DNA of 64,000 nucleotides from Odontesthes bonariensis (Eukaryota > Chordata > Actinopteri > Atheriniformes > Atherinopsidae). A model generated the notes under the pieces. The model ran no database searches and was not told where the DNA came from. It saw only the letters and a program-made list of their open reading frames with translations. Location of the stretch: the NCBI RefSeq assembly GCF_027942865.1, contig NC_134508.1:38747466-38811465 (forward strand), given 5' to 3'. This document shows positions 11,563 through 22,015 of this stretch, piece by piece. Within the stretch, counting starts at the first letter, position 1; every line of letters begins with the position of its first letter. The translations under genes were made by a program, and so were the position numbers.

Positions 11563-11951
11563 AAATAGGAACCCACACTAAAGCATTCAATATGCTCAAA
11601 TTCAAAGTTGCTGATAACAAAAAAGGGAAAAAGTTTAGTCTTGAAGATAACTGCAAATTGTCTACGATGTGTAAATGTCTGTATGAAAAAATGATGACAA
11701 AAAGCAGGATATAAAGATAAAGAGCATGGCAATACCCATCCTCGCAAAAGCCTGGGAAATCTGCTGCCATCTTGAGACTGGTACACAGGTACTGAATTCA
11801 CCCTCCACACTCAATTATAAAAATCTAATTTCTTTTTCTGATTTATTTCTAAACTTTTCATGCATAATGTAACCGGTCTTTTATTTGTAGCATGGAGGAA
11901 CCACGTGTTATTTGGTATACTTGCACTTGTAAGACGGAGCACCATCTTCTA

Positions 11952-11957
11952 AATAAA
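11952..11957 (+). promoter_or_regulatory. Candidate polyadenylation signal, receptor copy 1
   Basis: AATAAA lies about 390 bp after the stop codon and is conserved in the other two copies. It is plausible, but there is no transcript evidence. Confidence 0.4.
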
Positions 11958-13266
11958 GTCAAATTTGATGGACAATTTATTTCCTGGACATTGTAAACTA
12001 CATCTTTGCTGAATGAATGGACTCTGCATGTTAAGTTTATTTAGAAATGGCTGAACAGAAAGATGAGCAGATAGATTAGGAGATAGCAAAGGGCCACAGG
12101 CCAGGATTTTAACATGGGCCGGGTACCTTTAGGGCCTTCAGCCTCTGTACACGCTGTACCCTCTCAACTAGTTGAGCTACTAGCACCCCTAAAAGATCAC
12201 TAATCTAAGGAAGTTCATAACAGCTTTTTTATTTCTTTAGTAGTTTGAGTTGATGTAGTTTTGAGATCTGCTGATTAATTAAGCTAAAAATAAGATTAAG
12301 CTGGCTTTATTCAACTTGGAACCCCTGCAGAATCAGAACTTTGGAAATGTTGGCTCTTTTCTTCAAGTAACATTAAGCAATGTCTTCAATTTATTGAGTT
12401 ATAGATTTTTGGTTTACTAAAGCCCAGTCACATCTGAAAAGGTGCGACAGGTGTGTTTGTGCACATTCAAAATATAGCAGTGGCACAGTTAGGGGGGAAT
12501 TGTGTAATGGCAAGGCTATGCATCCATAGCTTGTTTTCTGTGGCCAAGACCACAACAGACCCCAGCAGACTGTAATATGATAACTGAAGAGGCTTTAAAG
12601 TTAAGAATCTGGTTGTTGAGATTAATAGACTAATAAAGTGTAAGCTTGTCATACAAGTAAGCAATAAAGTTGTTCTCCTGATGGATTTGTCGAAAGAGCA
12701 ACTCTTGAGAGAATTTTCAAGCGACCTTGTTGCAATCATTAAACTTAATAGCTTGTTTTCCACTGACAATGCTGCAACTTGTTTGTAATTTAAAAATCTA
12801 TTCAAAGTCGACACAACAGCCTCAAGCTCTGTGTAATTGCAGATTTTTTAATGGCAGTGATGACAAACTCTCAGAAGATACATCTAATAAATCCCTTTGA
12901 TGCTGTGCATGTGTGCACTGCGTGCTGAATACTGCACAACAACCTGCCCCTGTGTGCGTGTGACCTTTACCATCAAGGCCTAATGAGAGTTGATCAGTTG
13001 GCTGCTCCTTATTTGTCCTTCACCACGACTCCTTTCCTGAATACACTGAGGATTCCTGAAAATGTCAGAATCTCCCAAAAGGAATCTCTGTAGAAAGTGC
13101 TTCAATGTGTTTACAGTAAATCTGCTGAAGCAAGTGCAATACTGTTGGAGCCATTTAAGAAAAGTTCAAACTTTACTGTCTAAGACGAAAAACGTACAAG
13201 CAAACAGGAACAAGATATACTCACTAAATGCAAACATCACTTACTTTTATTGTAAGTGTCTGCTGC
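11958..13266. other. Receptor 3' flank, no further gene recognised
   Basis: Nearly identical in the three units. A minus-strand open frame (12467-12814) is kept in all copies but has no recognisable domain. Its conservation is explained by the recent duplication. Confidence 0.5.
12095..12190 (-). repeat. Degenerate tRNA-derived SINE head (copy 1)
   Basis: The minus strand reads GTGCTAGTAGCTCAACTAG, close to an A box, then GTTAAAATCCTGG at a B-box distance. This looks like a decayed tRNA-derived SINE promoter. It cannot fold as a normal tRNA and is not called a tRNA gene. Confidence 0.4.
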
Positions 13267-13387
13267 TAAATGCAGACACCCTTTCCACTTTTAAGACCAG
13301 GCTTAAAACTTTCCTTTTTGATAAAGCTTATCTGTCTTGTCAAACCCCAGCTGGTCGAGGCGGATGGCCACCCTTCCTGAGTCTGGT
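13267..13387 (+). repeat. L2 3'-end remnant, internally deleted (copy 1)
   Basis: This encodes the last residues of an L2 ORF2 (NADTLSTFKTRLKTFLFDKAY) and then jumps directly to the L2 3' UTR piece with CTGGTCGAGGCGGATGGCC. Units 2 and 3 keep about 240-280 extra bases between these two points, including the 41-bp minisatellite, so copy 1 has a deletion at about 13331. Confidence 0.75.
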
Positions 13388-14293
13388 CAAAATGACCCGT
13401 CACTGTGTTAAAACCCCCCCAAAAAACCACTAAATGCTATTTTTTTAACTTGAAATTTTATGACTTTTCCTAGATTGGCCCCAACAGTAGAAAAACTGAA
13501 ATGTTGCTTTTATTCACATTTCCATGTAAGCTGTACAAAAAAATGTACAAAGGTGGTCTTCGGGTCAAAATGACCCGTGAGGCAAATAGAGTTGATATCA
13601 AGGTCACAGAGTTATTTACGAACCACAAAATGTTACAATGTTTTAATTGTGTCTCAGATCAATCAGTAGCAGAAGTAAACAAGGCAAATCTCAGACTGCA
13701 GAATACCACCTGTTTATTTCCAGGAGGTTATAAAGGTGTTGCAGATAACAGGACCCCGAATTCTTTCTGTGCTGAAGCCATGATTGTGCGTTATAACATC
13801 TCAGATGTCCAGCAAGACAACTCCGATTCAGAAGAGGAAATGGAGGATGTATCCGAAGAAGAAGATGGGGAGGAATACAACCCAGAGCATGATGAATCAT
13901 CTTCAGAAGAAGAAAACCCTAAAGCTGAAAGAGAGACTTTCCTTTCAAAAAATGGCAAAATAACATAGTCTTCAGTAGCATATGACCAACACGGCAGGCA
14001 TGCAGAACAAAACGTCATAAAGATGACCCCAGGACCCAAAAGGAATGCTGTTTCTCATGCCCATAACATTGTCTCTACATTCTACCTGTTTATCACACCA
14101 GCATTAGAAAAAATAATCCTTGAGATGACAAATCTGGAGGATTTTGTAAACCAGCTAAATATGGGATCAAGTCATGGGTGGCTTGCGATGCCAAATCAAG
14201 CTATGCTTGAAAAATGCAAGTCTATACTGGCACGGGCGTAATTTTGGGTAGGGACGCTAGGGTCACGTCCCTACCAATATTCAGCCCCCTACT

Positions 14294-15511
14294 CAGGATC
14301 TCCGCAGATCCTTAAAAAGTATGAAAAAGTCTTAAATAAAAAATACTTTTTTTAAGGTCTTAAAATGTCTTAAATTTCGCCGATTTTCGAAGAGTGGCAT
14401 TAAATTTCTTCTGGGCGAAATGAAAGAAAGATATGTCTGGAGAGACGATTTTCTATCGCTCTGTGCACAATAATGGCGACTGCTGACGTTTTGTGTGTGC
14501 TCCAGCACTTCCGGTGAAAACTTCCGGTGATTTGACAGCTAGCGCGTCAGGTTAGGGCCAGTGGCCGTAAACAAAGGTTAACTTATAGCCGAGAAGAAAG
14601 ATGATAATATAATGTAACTAAAAAGACTAGCTTTCTTCAGTAGCCTAATGCTTACCGATTTATTAAGCCTAGCAGCCTCGTTGCTAATGCTAGCCGCCGT
14701 AACGTTACCAACCATACCCGACGTCAAGGAGTTGGCTGAGCAGGGGCAAGATTATGGGGCTGAGTTAACTTCATAATGGGTGAGTGTAGGTTCCATTCAC
14801 TTGTTTTCATTCTTTCACAGGATTGATTCACTTCATTGGTTTTTCCGATTGCTGGCCGCCGAGCCATTATGTGTCTGGGTTTGTGTAGGTTACTGATCAT
14901 GGTTGTTAGCCGATAGTCAGGTTGTGTGATGTGTGTGAGTGTGTATTTTTTTCTATGGGTACATGCCATTGACTGTATGAGCGGTCTGTGCTAGTTTTTA
15001 TTTATTTGATTAGATTGCAGACACTTGTCGTGTGGTTTATGCAATGCAAAGTCACTGTCCATAGTCTGTGCTTCACGTGAGTTGTCCAAAGTTCTGGTTT
15101 AAGTTAACTTGGGTAGTAAAATTGTTTTGCTAGTTGTAAAAGCACAGTAGACATAACTCGAAAATTAGGTTCAATTATGGATTTATTTTGCTCAGAGCCT
15201 CAGACAAACAGACAGACAAACGGCAGCGAAAACACACTCCTTCGCAGAGGTGTGACAATTGGGCACGATTGTTCTGTAGTGTGTGGTGTTGCCTTGTGCG
15301 TTCAAATCTTATGCGATCATGTTGACACACTGATTCAGTATCACTGAAGCACACATTTCACACTGGACTTTTTTTCAACACCGAACAGCCTAGAGTGTAG
15401 TTTTTATATATATTTTTGCCGTGGTAATGGTCTTAATTTTTATTCTTAGAGGTCTTAAAAAGGTCTTAAAAGTCATTAAATTTGTTGATTAAAAAATTTG
15501 CAGATACCCTG
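14294..15511. mobile_element. Non-autonomous hAT-like element
   Basis: The left end is CAGGATCTCCGCAGATCC. The right end, reverse-complemented, is CAGGGTATCTGCAAAT. Both are followed by arrays of GTCTTAAA-type repeats (14330-14380 and 15430-15480). No transposase is recognised inside. An 8-bp target duplication is not evident, so the boundaries are approximate. It is preceded by a GGGACG...CGTCCC repeat (14240-14275) of unknown class. Confidence 0.45.
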
Positions 15512-15518
15512 CATTATA

Positions 15519-15735
15519 TGAGTTACATTACATAACACTTAGCTGACTTTTGTTATCCAAAGCGACTTATAAGAACACATTATTGGTTACAGTCTCTGGA
15601 GCAATGTTGGGTTAGTTGTTTTGCTCAAGGTCACTCCAGTCATGGATGGGGATGTAAACAGAGGTAGCCTAATCGTGGGATTTGAGCCTGCAACCCTGTG
15701 ATTTAAAGACCAACTCCCTGAACATTAGGATGGCT
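15519..15735 (+). repeat. SINE-like fish interspersed repeat
   Basis: It contains the widespread fish repeat core (TTATCCAAAGCGACTTA) followed by TGCTCAAGGTCACTCC and GGGATTTGAGCCTGCAACC, resembling a tRNA-like B region. A poly(A) run lies at 15783-15799. The family name is not assigned. Confidence 0.5.
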
Positions 15736-16538
15736 CGTTAATATATAGCATCTGCATGCCATTAACTTATGATTGGTAAAGCAAAAAAAAAAAAAAAACT
15801 GTCGTGGAGCACTTTTGTGTCCCCACCAATGTCAAAATCAAAGTTACTCCCTTGTATACTGGGAAGCCAGTGGATGCCCAGAGAAGAACCAGGGGATGCG
15901 AGTTGTGCTTGATGTGACAGAGGGACTGAGGGGTCACAATGTGACATGTGACAATTTCTTCACCTCTTATGAACTCGGACAGCAGCTCCTGAAGAGGAAG
16001 ATCACCATGGTTGGTACAGTTCGAAAGAACAAGCCTGAGCTCCCACCTACACTGCTTGCGTCAAAGGAGAGAGGTCTTCTCCTCAAAGTTTGCCTTCACG
16101 CCCATCACCACTCTAGTTTCCTACCTCCCAAAGAAAAACAAGAATGTAGTTCTTCTGACCACACTGCACACAGACGGTGACATTAGCAATCGTGAGGACA
16201 GGAAGCCAATCATCATCCTACACTACAACCGCAACAAAGGAGGTGTGGGCAACCTAGATAAGGTGATTGGAACATACAGCTGCAGAAGAATGACTGCCCG
16301 CTGGCCCCCGGTCATCTTCCACAACATCATTGATGTTTCCTCCTACAATGCCTGTGTGATTTGGAGAGAGATCCACCCAACCTGGATGTCTCGTAAGCAG
16401 AACAAGAGGAGGGTGTTCCTGTAGCAGCTAGGAAAGGCACTTGTAACTCCACTCATTGAAAGAAGGAAGCATGTCCCCCGCACTGAAGCCTCAGCAGCAG
16501 TTGTGAAAGCTATTGAGAGTGCAGGAGCTCCTGATCAA

Positions 16539-17606
16539 CCTGACTGAAACTCTTCAAACAGATTATTTCTGTGTAAGTGATCACAAAGCTGAGCTGCAAC
16601 TATTTTTTCAAGAACTTTAGACATAAAATGGAGATTGGATATAGGTCTATAATGAGCCAACACTTCTGAATCAAGAGTAGGTTTTTTAAGGCTGCGGCTA
16701 CACGGAAACGTTTTTCACTGTAAACGATACTTTTTCTTATCGTTTCACTGTCGCGGCCACACGGAGCCGGCGTTCCCACTACCCCAAAACGATAGTTTTT
16801 GAAAACGGGTTCCAGAGTGGGAAAGTTTGAAAACGGCCTCGTTTCGTTTCCATTGTTACAGCTAAAACGTTTTTGCGTCAGTCACACGTTGACGCTGGGA
16901 GCCAATTTTAACACTTCTCTATTGTCTCACAGCGTGGCGTGACACAGTGGCGTGTGTACTGCCTCGTTTCATCGTTTTCGTCTGGACAGCAGCGCGTTTC
17001 CGTGTGGTCGCAAGAATTTTCGAACCCGTTTTCAAAAAAAACCTTGTTTCGTTTTCGTGTAGCCGTAGCCTAAGTAAAGGTTTAATTACAGCAACCTTAA
17101 AAGGCTGAGGTACATATCCTGTCAACAAAGACAGATTGATCAAATCCAATTTGGAAGTGTCAATTAATGGGAAAACCTCCTTTAACAGTCTGGTTGGGAT
17201 TGGGTCTAAAACACAAGTTGATGGTTTAGAAGAGACTATTGCTGTCGTTAGATCAGAGAGATCAACTGGACAGAAGCCGTCTAAATACAAATCAGGTTCT
17301 AAAGATACTTCTAAAGCTGCTGTACTTGATGATACATCACTGATAATAGTGGGAAGGACTCCATCAATCTTCTCTCTGATTGAAACAATTTTATTAATAA
17401 AGAAGCTCATGAAATCATCACTGCTGAGAGTTAAATACCTGGCTCAGCAGAGCTCGGACTCTTAGTCAGACTGGCTACAGTGCTGAAAAGAAACCTGGGA
17501 TTATTCTTATTCTCTTCTATCAATGATGAATAATAAGCAGTTCTAGCTCTACGAAGGGCTTTCTTATACATTATTAAACTATCTTTCCAGACTAATTGAG
17601 ACTCTT
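16539..17606 (-). pseudogene. L2 LINE ORF2 fragment (unit 1)
   Basis: Minus-strand L2 reverse transcriptase region matching 36199-36897 of unit 2, from the N-terminal flank of RT (SSSTAALEVSLEPDLYLDGF, TTAIVSSKPSTCVLDPIP) to [14 protein letters not shown] sequence. A Harbinger MITE splits it at 16690-17070. The 5' side stops abruptly at a piggyBac end (17611) and the 3' side at piggyBac A (16539), so both flanks are rearranged relative to units 2 and 3. Confidence 0.85.
16690..17070. mobile_element. PIF/Harbinger-type MITE, 381 bp, TAA duplication
   Basis: Ends are GGCTGCGGCTACACGGAAACG-like on the left and, reverse-complemented, GGCTACGGCTACACGAAAACG-like on the right (differing at 2 bases). 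TAA flanks both sides (16687-16689 and 17071-17073). The uninterrupted L2 in unit 2 (36346 region) has a single TAA, so insertion with a 3-bp duplication is directly shown. It has no coding capacity. Confidence 0.88.
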
Positions 17607-17610
17607 CTAA

Positions 17611-20389
17611 CCCTGTAAGACCCACTGTTGCAGAATTACAACAATTTTTGTATCCCCCCAAAAAACTTTTTTTTTGGTTTTTTTTTTTTGGTTCAACCAC
17701 ATTAACATACTCATTTGGTCCTATTGTTCAGTCTCAGAAAGCTATTGGGTCACACATTTGTATATAAGGCCTGCCCTCAGGTCGAGAAGTCACACAACCT
17801 CCAGATTTTTGAGAGAGCATCAACCCCTTCATTTACTGGACTGGATTTATCTGATTGAAGTAAGTAAAATGCTTTAAATATTTTTTTTGTGTTTAATACA
17901 GTGTCTAGAACGTGTCCATATGTATTCATTGTGGAAAATGTGCATTACATTTTATTTAGAGCTTGTTTTGTAAGCGTTGCAATATTACAACGTTGGGTGA
18001 ATGTGGTAGTCAAAATATCCCTGTTTTGAGAGGAACCTCTTTAGAGGACCTTCCATTTACATTTTTTCTATATAACTTTAAACTACACATGATTTATACA
18101 TTCTAGCCTTATATTAGATTACATATTATTGTATTAGAAACTAGTGGGCAAAGGTATATATTGCCATACATAATCATTTTCATTTACTTATAATGAATTC
18201 TAACCACCTGCAACATTCAGTATTTTCCCCTTATCACAGAAAGCAGGACTTTCTAACAAAGAAATTCTTTTTGTGCATGTCTGCTCTTTGTCTTGGCTAT
18301 TGATAAGGAAATTTTCCTATATCAATTCATAGACATAGCAGTTGTGGGGGATGATGGGGGAGGGCTTTTCCATTGTTCTGGAGCAGGTGTTGATGCTCAG
18401 GAATGTAAGGTGTTGTTGTAAATTGGAGGTTACCTGCATACCTATTAGTATGATAATCAGAGTTTACAATTGGTCAGCTATACACTATTGTGTGACCAGT
18501 GAAATGTGTGAATAGGTTATTTCAGTGCAATTTGTAAACACTTCATATTGAAATCAATCTCCCCATCATCCCCTCTTTTTCTGCAGGTTATCTAGAATCT
18601 AATAAGCATGTGTGCTGTTTATATTCAATTTTATTTTTTCCATTTCAGAATGCGACCAGCAAGGACAGATCCTCGGTACAGTGTGACGGATGTGATTGAG
18701 ATGGTCCATAATGGAGAGAGTGATGTGGACATAGACTTTGACGACACTGATGCGAGTGATGAGGAGTCAGATAACGATGCCTGTGTGGACAAAGAAAACC
18801 AGGAACCCACTGACTGCACAGCCAGGACATTGGACATTGAGCCCCAATCAAATGAACACATCAAGCCCTGTGACAGATATCGCTGGCAAAAAAAGGATTT
18901 CATCAGTCTCAATACTGATTTTTCTGGTCCAGCTCTCACAGATGATGCAACTGTCCTCCACACACCGCTGCAGTACTTTGAAAAGTTTGTCTCAGAAGAC
19001 ATGATTCAAGCTCTGGCAACCCATACAAACGAGTACAGCGTTCAAAGTAATGGAAGATCTGTGAACACCACAATCAAGGAAATACAGAAAATGTTGGGCA
19101 TGTACCTGAGGATGGGCTTGGTCCAAATGGCTGGAACCCGTATGTATTGGGAGACAGATACGCGGCACTCCCCAGTTGCTGATGTGATGCCCCGCAACAG
19201 ATTCTAATCTCTTTTGACAACATTACATTTTGTGAACAATTCAACAGTGTCAGAGACTGAAAAGAGGGACAAACTCTGAAAACTCAGACCATGGCTTGAG
19301 TCATACAGAGAGAAATGCCTGCAGGTGGTACCCGAAGAGCACAATTCTGTGGATGAGATGATGATTCCTTTCAAGGGGAGGTTCAGCAGCATCAAGCAGT
19401 ATATGCGAGGCATGGACTTGGACTCTTTCACAGCGAAATACAAGTTCGCTCTGAAATCCCGGCGTTGGTACATGTACATCTTCTGGCACACCATCACCCT
19501 TGCTGTGGTCAACACCTGGCTCCTCTACAAGCGGCACTGCCAAGCTCTCAAGATGCCAAAGAAGGAGATAATGAACATGAGAAAGTTCCAGGCACAAGTA
19601 GCATCCTCTCTCATTCTGGTAAGAATCTATTTCTGCTATTTGCCATGTTTGTGACTTGTATCTCTGACTTGTATCATCATACATTTTTAGCATATACATG
19701 CATTGATTATTAATAGTAATATTGATGCTTCTCTTTCCAGGTGAACACAACACCGAAAACTCCGAAGAGAGGACGACCATCTTCAAACCCAGATGCGGCA
19801 GGGAGTCCTTTGAATGCTGGGAAGAGACCATCCCCAGGTGATGGGAGTCCAAACTGTCCCTCTTCCAAGAAAGCATGTACACCCCCCCCCCGCAGGATGT
19901 GCGCAAGGACCAAACTGGACATTTCCCAATGAAGGTGAAGAGAGGACGCTGCAGACACTGCAGTAAAGGGTATACTAATACCCAATGCAGCAAGTGTGAT
20001 GTTCGCCTCTGTTTTTCAGAAGACAAGAACTGTTTCTGGGACTATCACTGTACATAAATGTTTTATTGACTACACACTGATGCAATAAATGACTGTTCAG
20101 AACAACATGACTGAGGTTATTTTTTATGTTATACTGTTCTGGGACAAAAGCAAAACCCTGCAAAAGAATCCTTAGTTCTGTATTGTTGTTCAGACAATGA
20201 GTGCAAATGCAGGAGATTCTGCTCCCCATTGAGCCCAACGTTGCAATATTACAACGTTTCCGTAAAAACTTAACAAAACATATATTTTTTTAAAACACAT
20301 CATTTTCAGCATCAAAGGCCTCTTACAACAACATCTTAATGGTTGAAAATTGTTTTTTTGGTGTTTTTCTATATCTGGGTCTTACAGGG
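17611..20389 (+). mobile_element. piggyBac transposon B, 2.8 kb
   Basis: It has perfect 14-bp inverted ends, CCCTGTAAGACCCA on the left and TGGGTCTTACAGGG on the right, with TTAA at the right (20390-20393) and CTAA at the left. The 16-bp palindrome-like GTTGCAATATTACAAC occurs near both ends (about 17975 and 20243), with a variant at 17627. A TATATAAGG promoter-like site is at 17761 and a donor GTAAGT at 17860. The right flank matches the hAT1 TTAA site of units 2 and 3 (40569-40572), but the left flank is L2. Confidence 0.9.
18650..20057 (+). pseudogene. piggyBac B transposase, internally deleted
   Basis: PGBD-like transposase of element B. The ATG (18650) lies just after a splice acceptor (CATTTCAG). 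The first ORF runs 185 codons (MRPARTDPRYSV, acidic linker, then a DDE_Tnp_1_7-type N-terminus with TIKEIQKMLGMYLRMGLVQ) and stops after PRNRF at 19207. Homologous sequence continues in other frames: DEMMIPFKGRFSSIKQYMRG (first catalytic Asp region), then directly SFTAKYKFALKSRRWYMYIFW-like sequence, so the central catalytic core is deleted near 19412. A GT-AG intron (19620-19740) and a C-run frameshift near 19885 precede the Cys-rich C-terminal zinc finger (CRHCSKGYTNTQCSKCDVRLC, then WDYHC), ending at 20057. AATAAA lies at 20084. It could not encode active transposase. Confidence 0.85.
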
Positions 20390-20436
20390 TTAAGTACAGT
20401 AACGAAGTATTTGTACTTTGTTACTTGACACCTCTG
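20390..20436. repeat. Right-end remnant of hAT1 (unit 1)
   Basis: It matches the last 47 bp of the complete element at 39558-40615, including the terminal GACACCTCTG and the following 8-bp duplication TGAACAAC (20437-20444). The rest was lost when piggyBac B came to lie next to L2. Confidence 0.8.
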
Positions 20437-21351
20437 TGAACAACGGGCTTGACTTTAGAGCTATGCCTCTTCCTGACAGTCACCCAGCCACCTTGTAATC
20501 CCGGCTGCTCAGGTTCTGCTAGGGGGAGGCTAATTGAGCTAGCTACGCTAGGTGGCTCCAGACTGGCTAAAGCAGGGATGGGCAACTTCCATGATAAAGA
20601 GGGCCAACATTTTTTCAGCACTATCATTGGAGGGCCCCATGACCACGCACTTTGAATAATTGGATATGAAAGACGCTACAAATTATTCTCAATAAGAACA
20701 CATTTTATGTTTATTGCACCAACATACAACTATTTTGTGCATATAAATGCATTTTAACACGTCCTTAATAAGCAACAAAGACAAAACATTTGCTTAAAAA
20801 AAAGTGCAAAAAGAAATTTGAACTTCTTCATAACAAAGAACAAAACTGAAGAGGTACTCTTCTTCCCATTTTGGCTGAAAAATGCAATTTTCTCGGTCAA
20901 GTTTTCTATTTTTGCCACTGCTAGTGGCCATGGCTCTTGACTTTCCTATTCACTGTTGCGGAAAGCGGGCCGGGCCCCGCTATTGTTTGCGAATGGCGCG
21001 CCCTCCATCGGTCAACAGTATAATTACAATTTTTTTTTTATTTATTTTTTTTTTTTATTATTAAATTATTATTGATCTATTTGCGGGCCGGACTGAGTGA
21101 GGACGAGGGCCGTGTGCGGCCCCCGGGCCGCCAGTTGCCCATCCCTGGGCTAAAGGGACCTGGCTCGCTATCGGTTGATTTTCAACAGTGCAGAGCCGAG
21201 CTTCCAATTCAGATAACCTTGCCTCCAAAACTACAAAAAGACTACATTTGTTACATGTACCATTATCGCTAAAGGAGGCAGAGGAGTAACTAAACATCTG
21301 ACACACAGAGCAGGTGAAAGCAGGAGATGGAGGGAGAGAACTGGTAGCCAT
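20437..21351 (-). pseudogene. L2 ORF1 N-terminal part (unit 1)
   Basis: Read on the minus strand from ATG at 21351, this is the same ORF1 start as in units 2 and 3: four cysteines in a CxxC...CxxC arrangement (residues 14, 17, 33, 36), a short coiled-coil-like LEARLSELEARL segment, then interruption by hAT2 and continuation to WVTVRKRHSSKVKPVV. The esterase part is absent here. Confidence 0.85.
20573..21147. mobile_element. Non-autonomous hAT element 2, 575 bp (unit 1)
   Basis: Ends are CAGGGATGGGCAACT and AGTTGCCCATCCCTG, a perfect 15-bp inverted pair. It is flanked by the 8-bp duplication GGCTAAAG (20565-20572 and 21148-21155). It is inserted in L2 ORF1. GC-rich ends enclose an AT-rich middle. 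No ORF. Confidence 0.93.
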
Positions 21352-21409
21352 GCTAAGATTAAAGATCTGTAGTAGTGTGTTAGAACAGAACGGTAAGCTA
21401 TAGAGTTAA

Positions 21410-22011
21410 AGCTGCAGTCTGCAAGATTTGTTGTTGTCATACGTAAAGTCCTACTTTTTGGCATTTTAAGAGTTTACATGATCTATCAGAACGCTTGAAG
21501 TTGAAAACGGTGACCTTCGTAGTCGCAAAATGCAAGAAATGCTTATTTTTTAACCGAAAAATAAAAAGTTATTCAACTTCCTGTCCCGCCCCTTCAAAAC
21601 ACATGAGAACTCGTGCACGTAGACGTGCACGCCAGATGCGCCTACACGACTCCTCATTCATCAACTCACCTGTCATTTGCGATCATGGAAGACACAGTAA
21701 GTAGACTAGCCCGTAATGAAGTTCAATAGTCCAGATAAATAAGCGTGGGGACGAGCCTACCTTGTATCGCGCGTGCACAATCGGTGATTGACAGGCAGCA
21801 GAGCCCAGCTCGTAAACCTGATTGGTTACCTTTTACCGGTCCGGTCTGCAATTTTGTAAACAAACCTGCTGGCTTTGGAGGGACCTAGCGGGACATATAG
21901 GGGACCTAGAGAACTCATTTTTTTTTTGTATTGGGGTATTTAATGTACTACTTTCAGAATCCCCGGACAGTTCCAGGCATTTTGCTTGAAAAAGAGTTGC
22001 AGACTGCAGCT
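21410..22011. mobile_element. TTAA-flanked MITE, 602 bp (unit 1)
   Basis: Perfect 15-bp ends (AGCTGCAGTCTGCAA and its reverse complement) lie between TTAA at 21406-21409 and TTAA at 22012-22015. Unit 2 has a single TTAA at the same point (41585-41588). TTAA targeting and end structure fit a piggyBac-type non-autonomous element. Confidence 0.88.
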
Positions 22012-22015
22012 TTAA

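Larger units (their letters stand above)
13388..16538 (+). pseudogene. piggyBac-like transposase A, interrupted (copy 1)
   Basis: PGBD-type transposase remnant inserted in an L2 tail. The N-terminal part starts at 13780 (MIVRYNISDVQ), then an acidic stretch, then LSKNGKIT followed by a TAG at 13966-13968 where relatives have Trp. Beyond the stop come HGRHAEQNVIKMTPGPKR and FYLFITPALEKIILEMTNLE. Repeats then interrupt it (14232 to about 15770). The C-terminal part resumes near 15830 with YTGKP, shifts frame, and continues PEKNQGMRVVLDVTEGLRG, CDNFFTSYELGQQL, and after another shift NRNKGGVGNLDKVIGTY and SRKQNKRRVFL, ending in L2 sequence at 16539. The central part with the first catalytic Asp residues is missing. 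GGGTCAAAATGACCCG palindromes at about 13384 and 13561 are piggyBac-type subterminal motifs. It is non-functional. Confidence 0.82.

Noticed and set aside
12105..12190. tRNA gene
   Set aside because: A- and B-box-like motifs are present but the cloverleaf arms do not pair, so a decayed SINE head is more likely.
12467..12814. 115-codon minus-strand open frame kept in all three units (also 28517 and 48065)
   Set aside because: No recognisable domain. The units are so similar that its conservation carries no evidence of selection.
14724..14969. 81-codon minus-strand frame inside the hAT-like element
   Set aside because: No transposase motif. The element looks non-autonomous.
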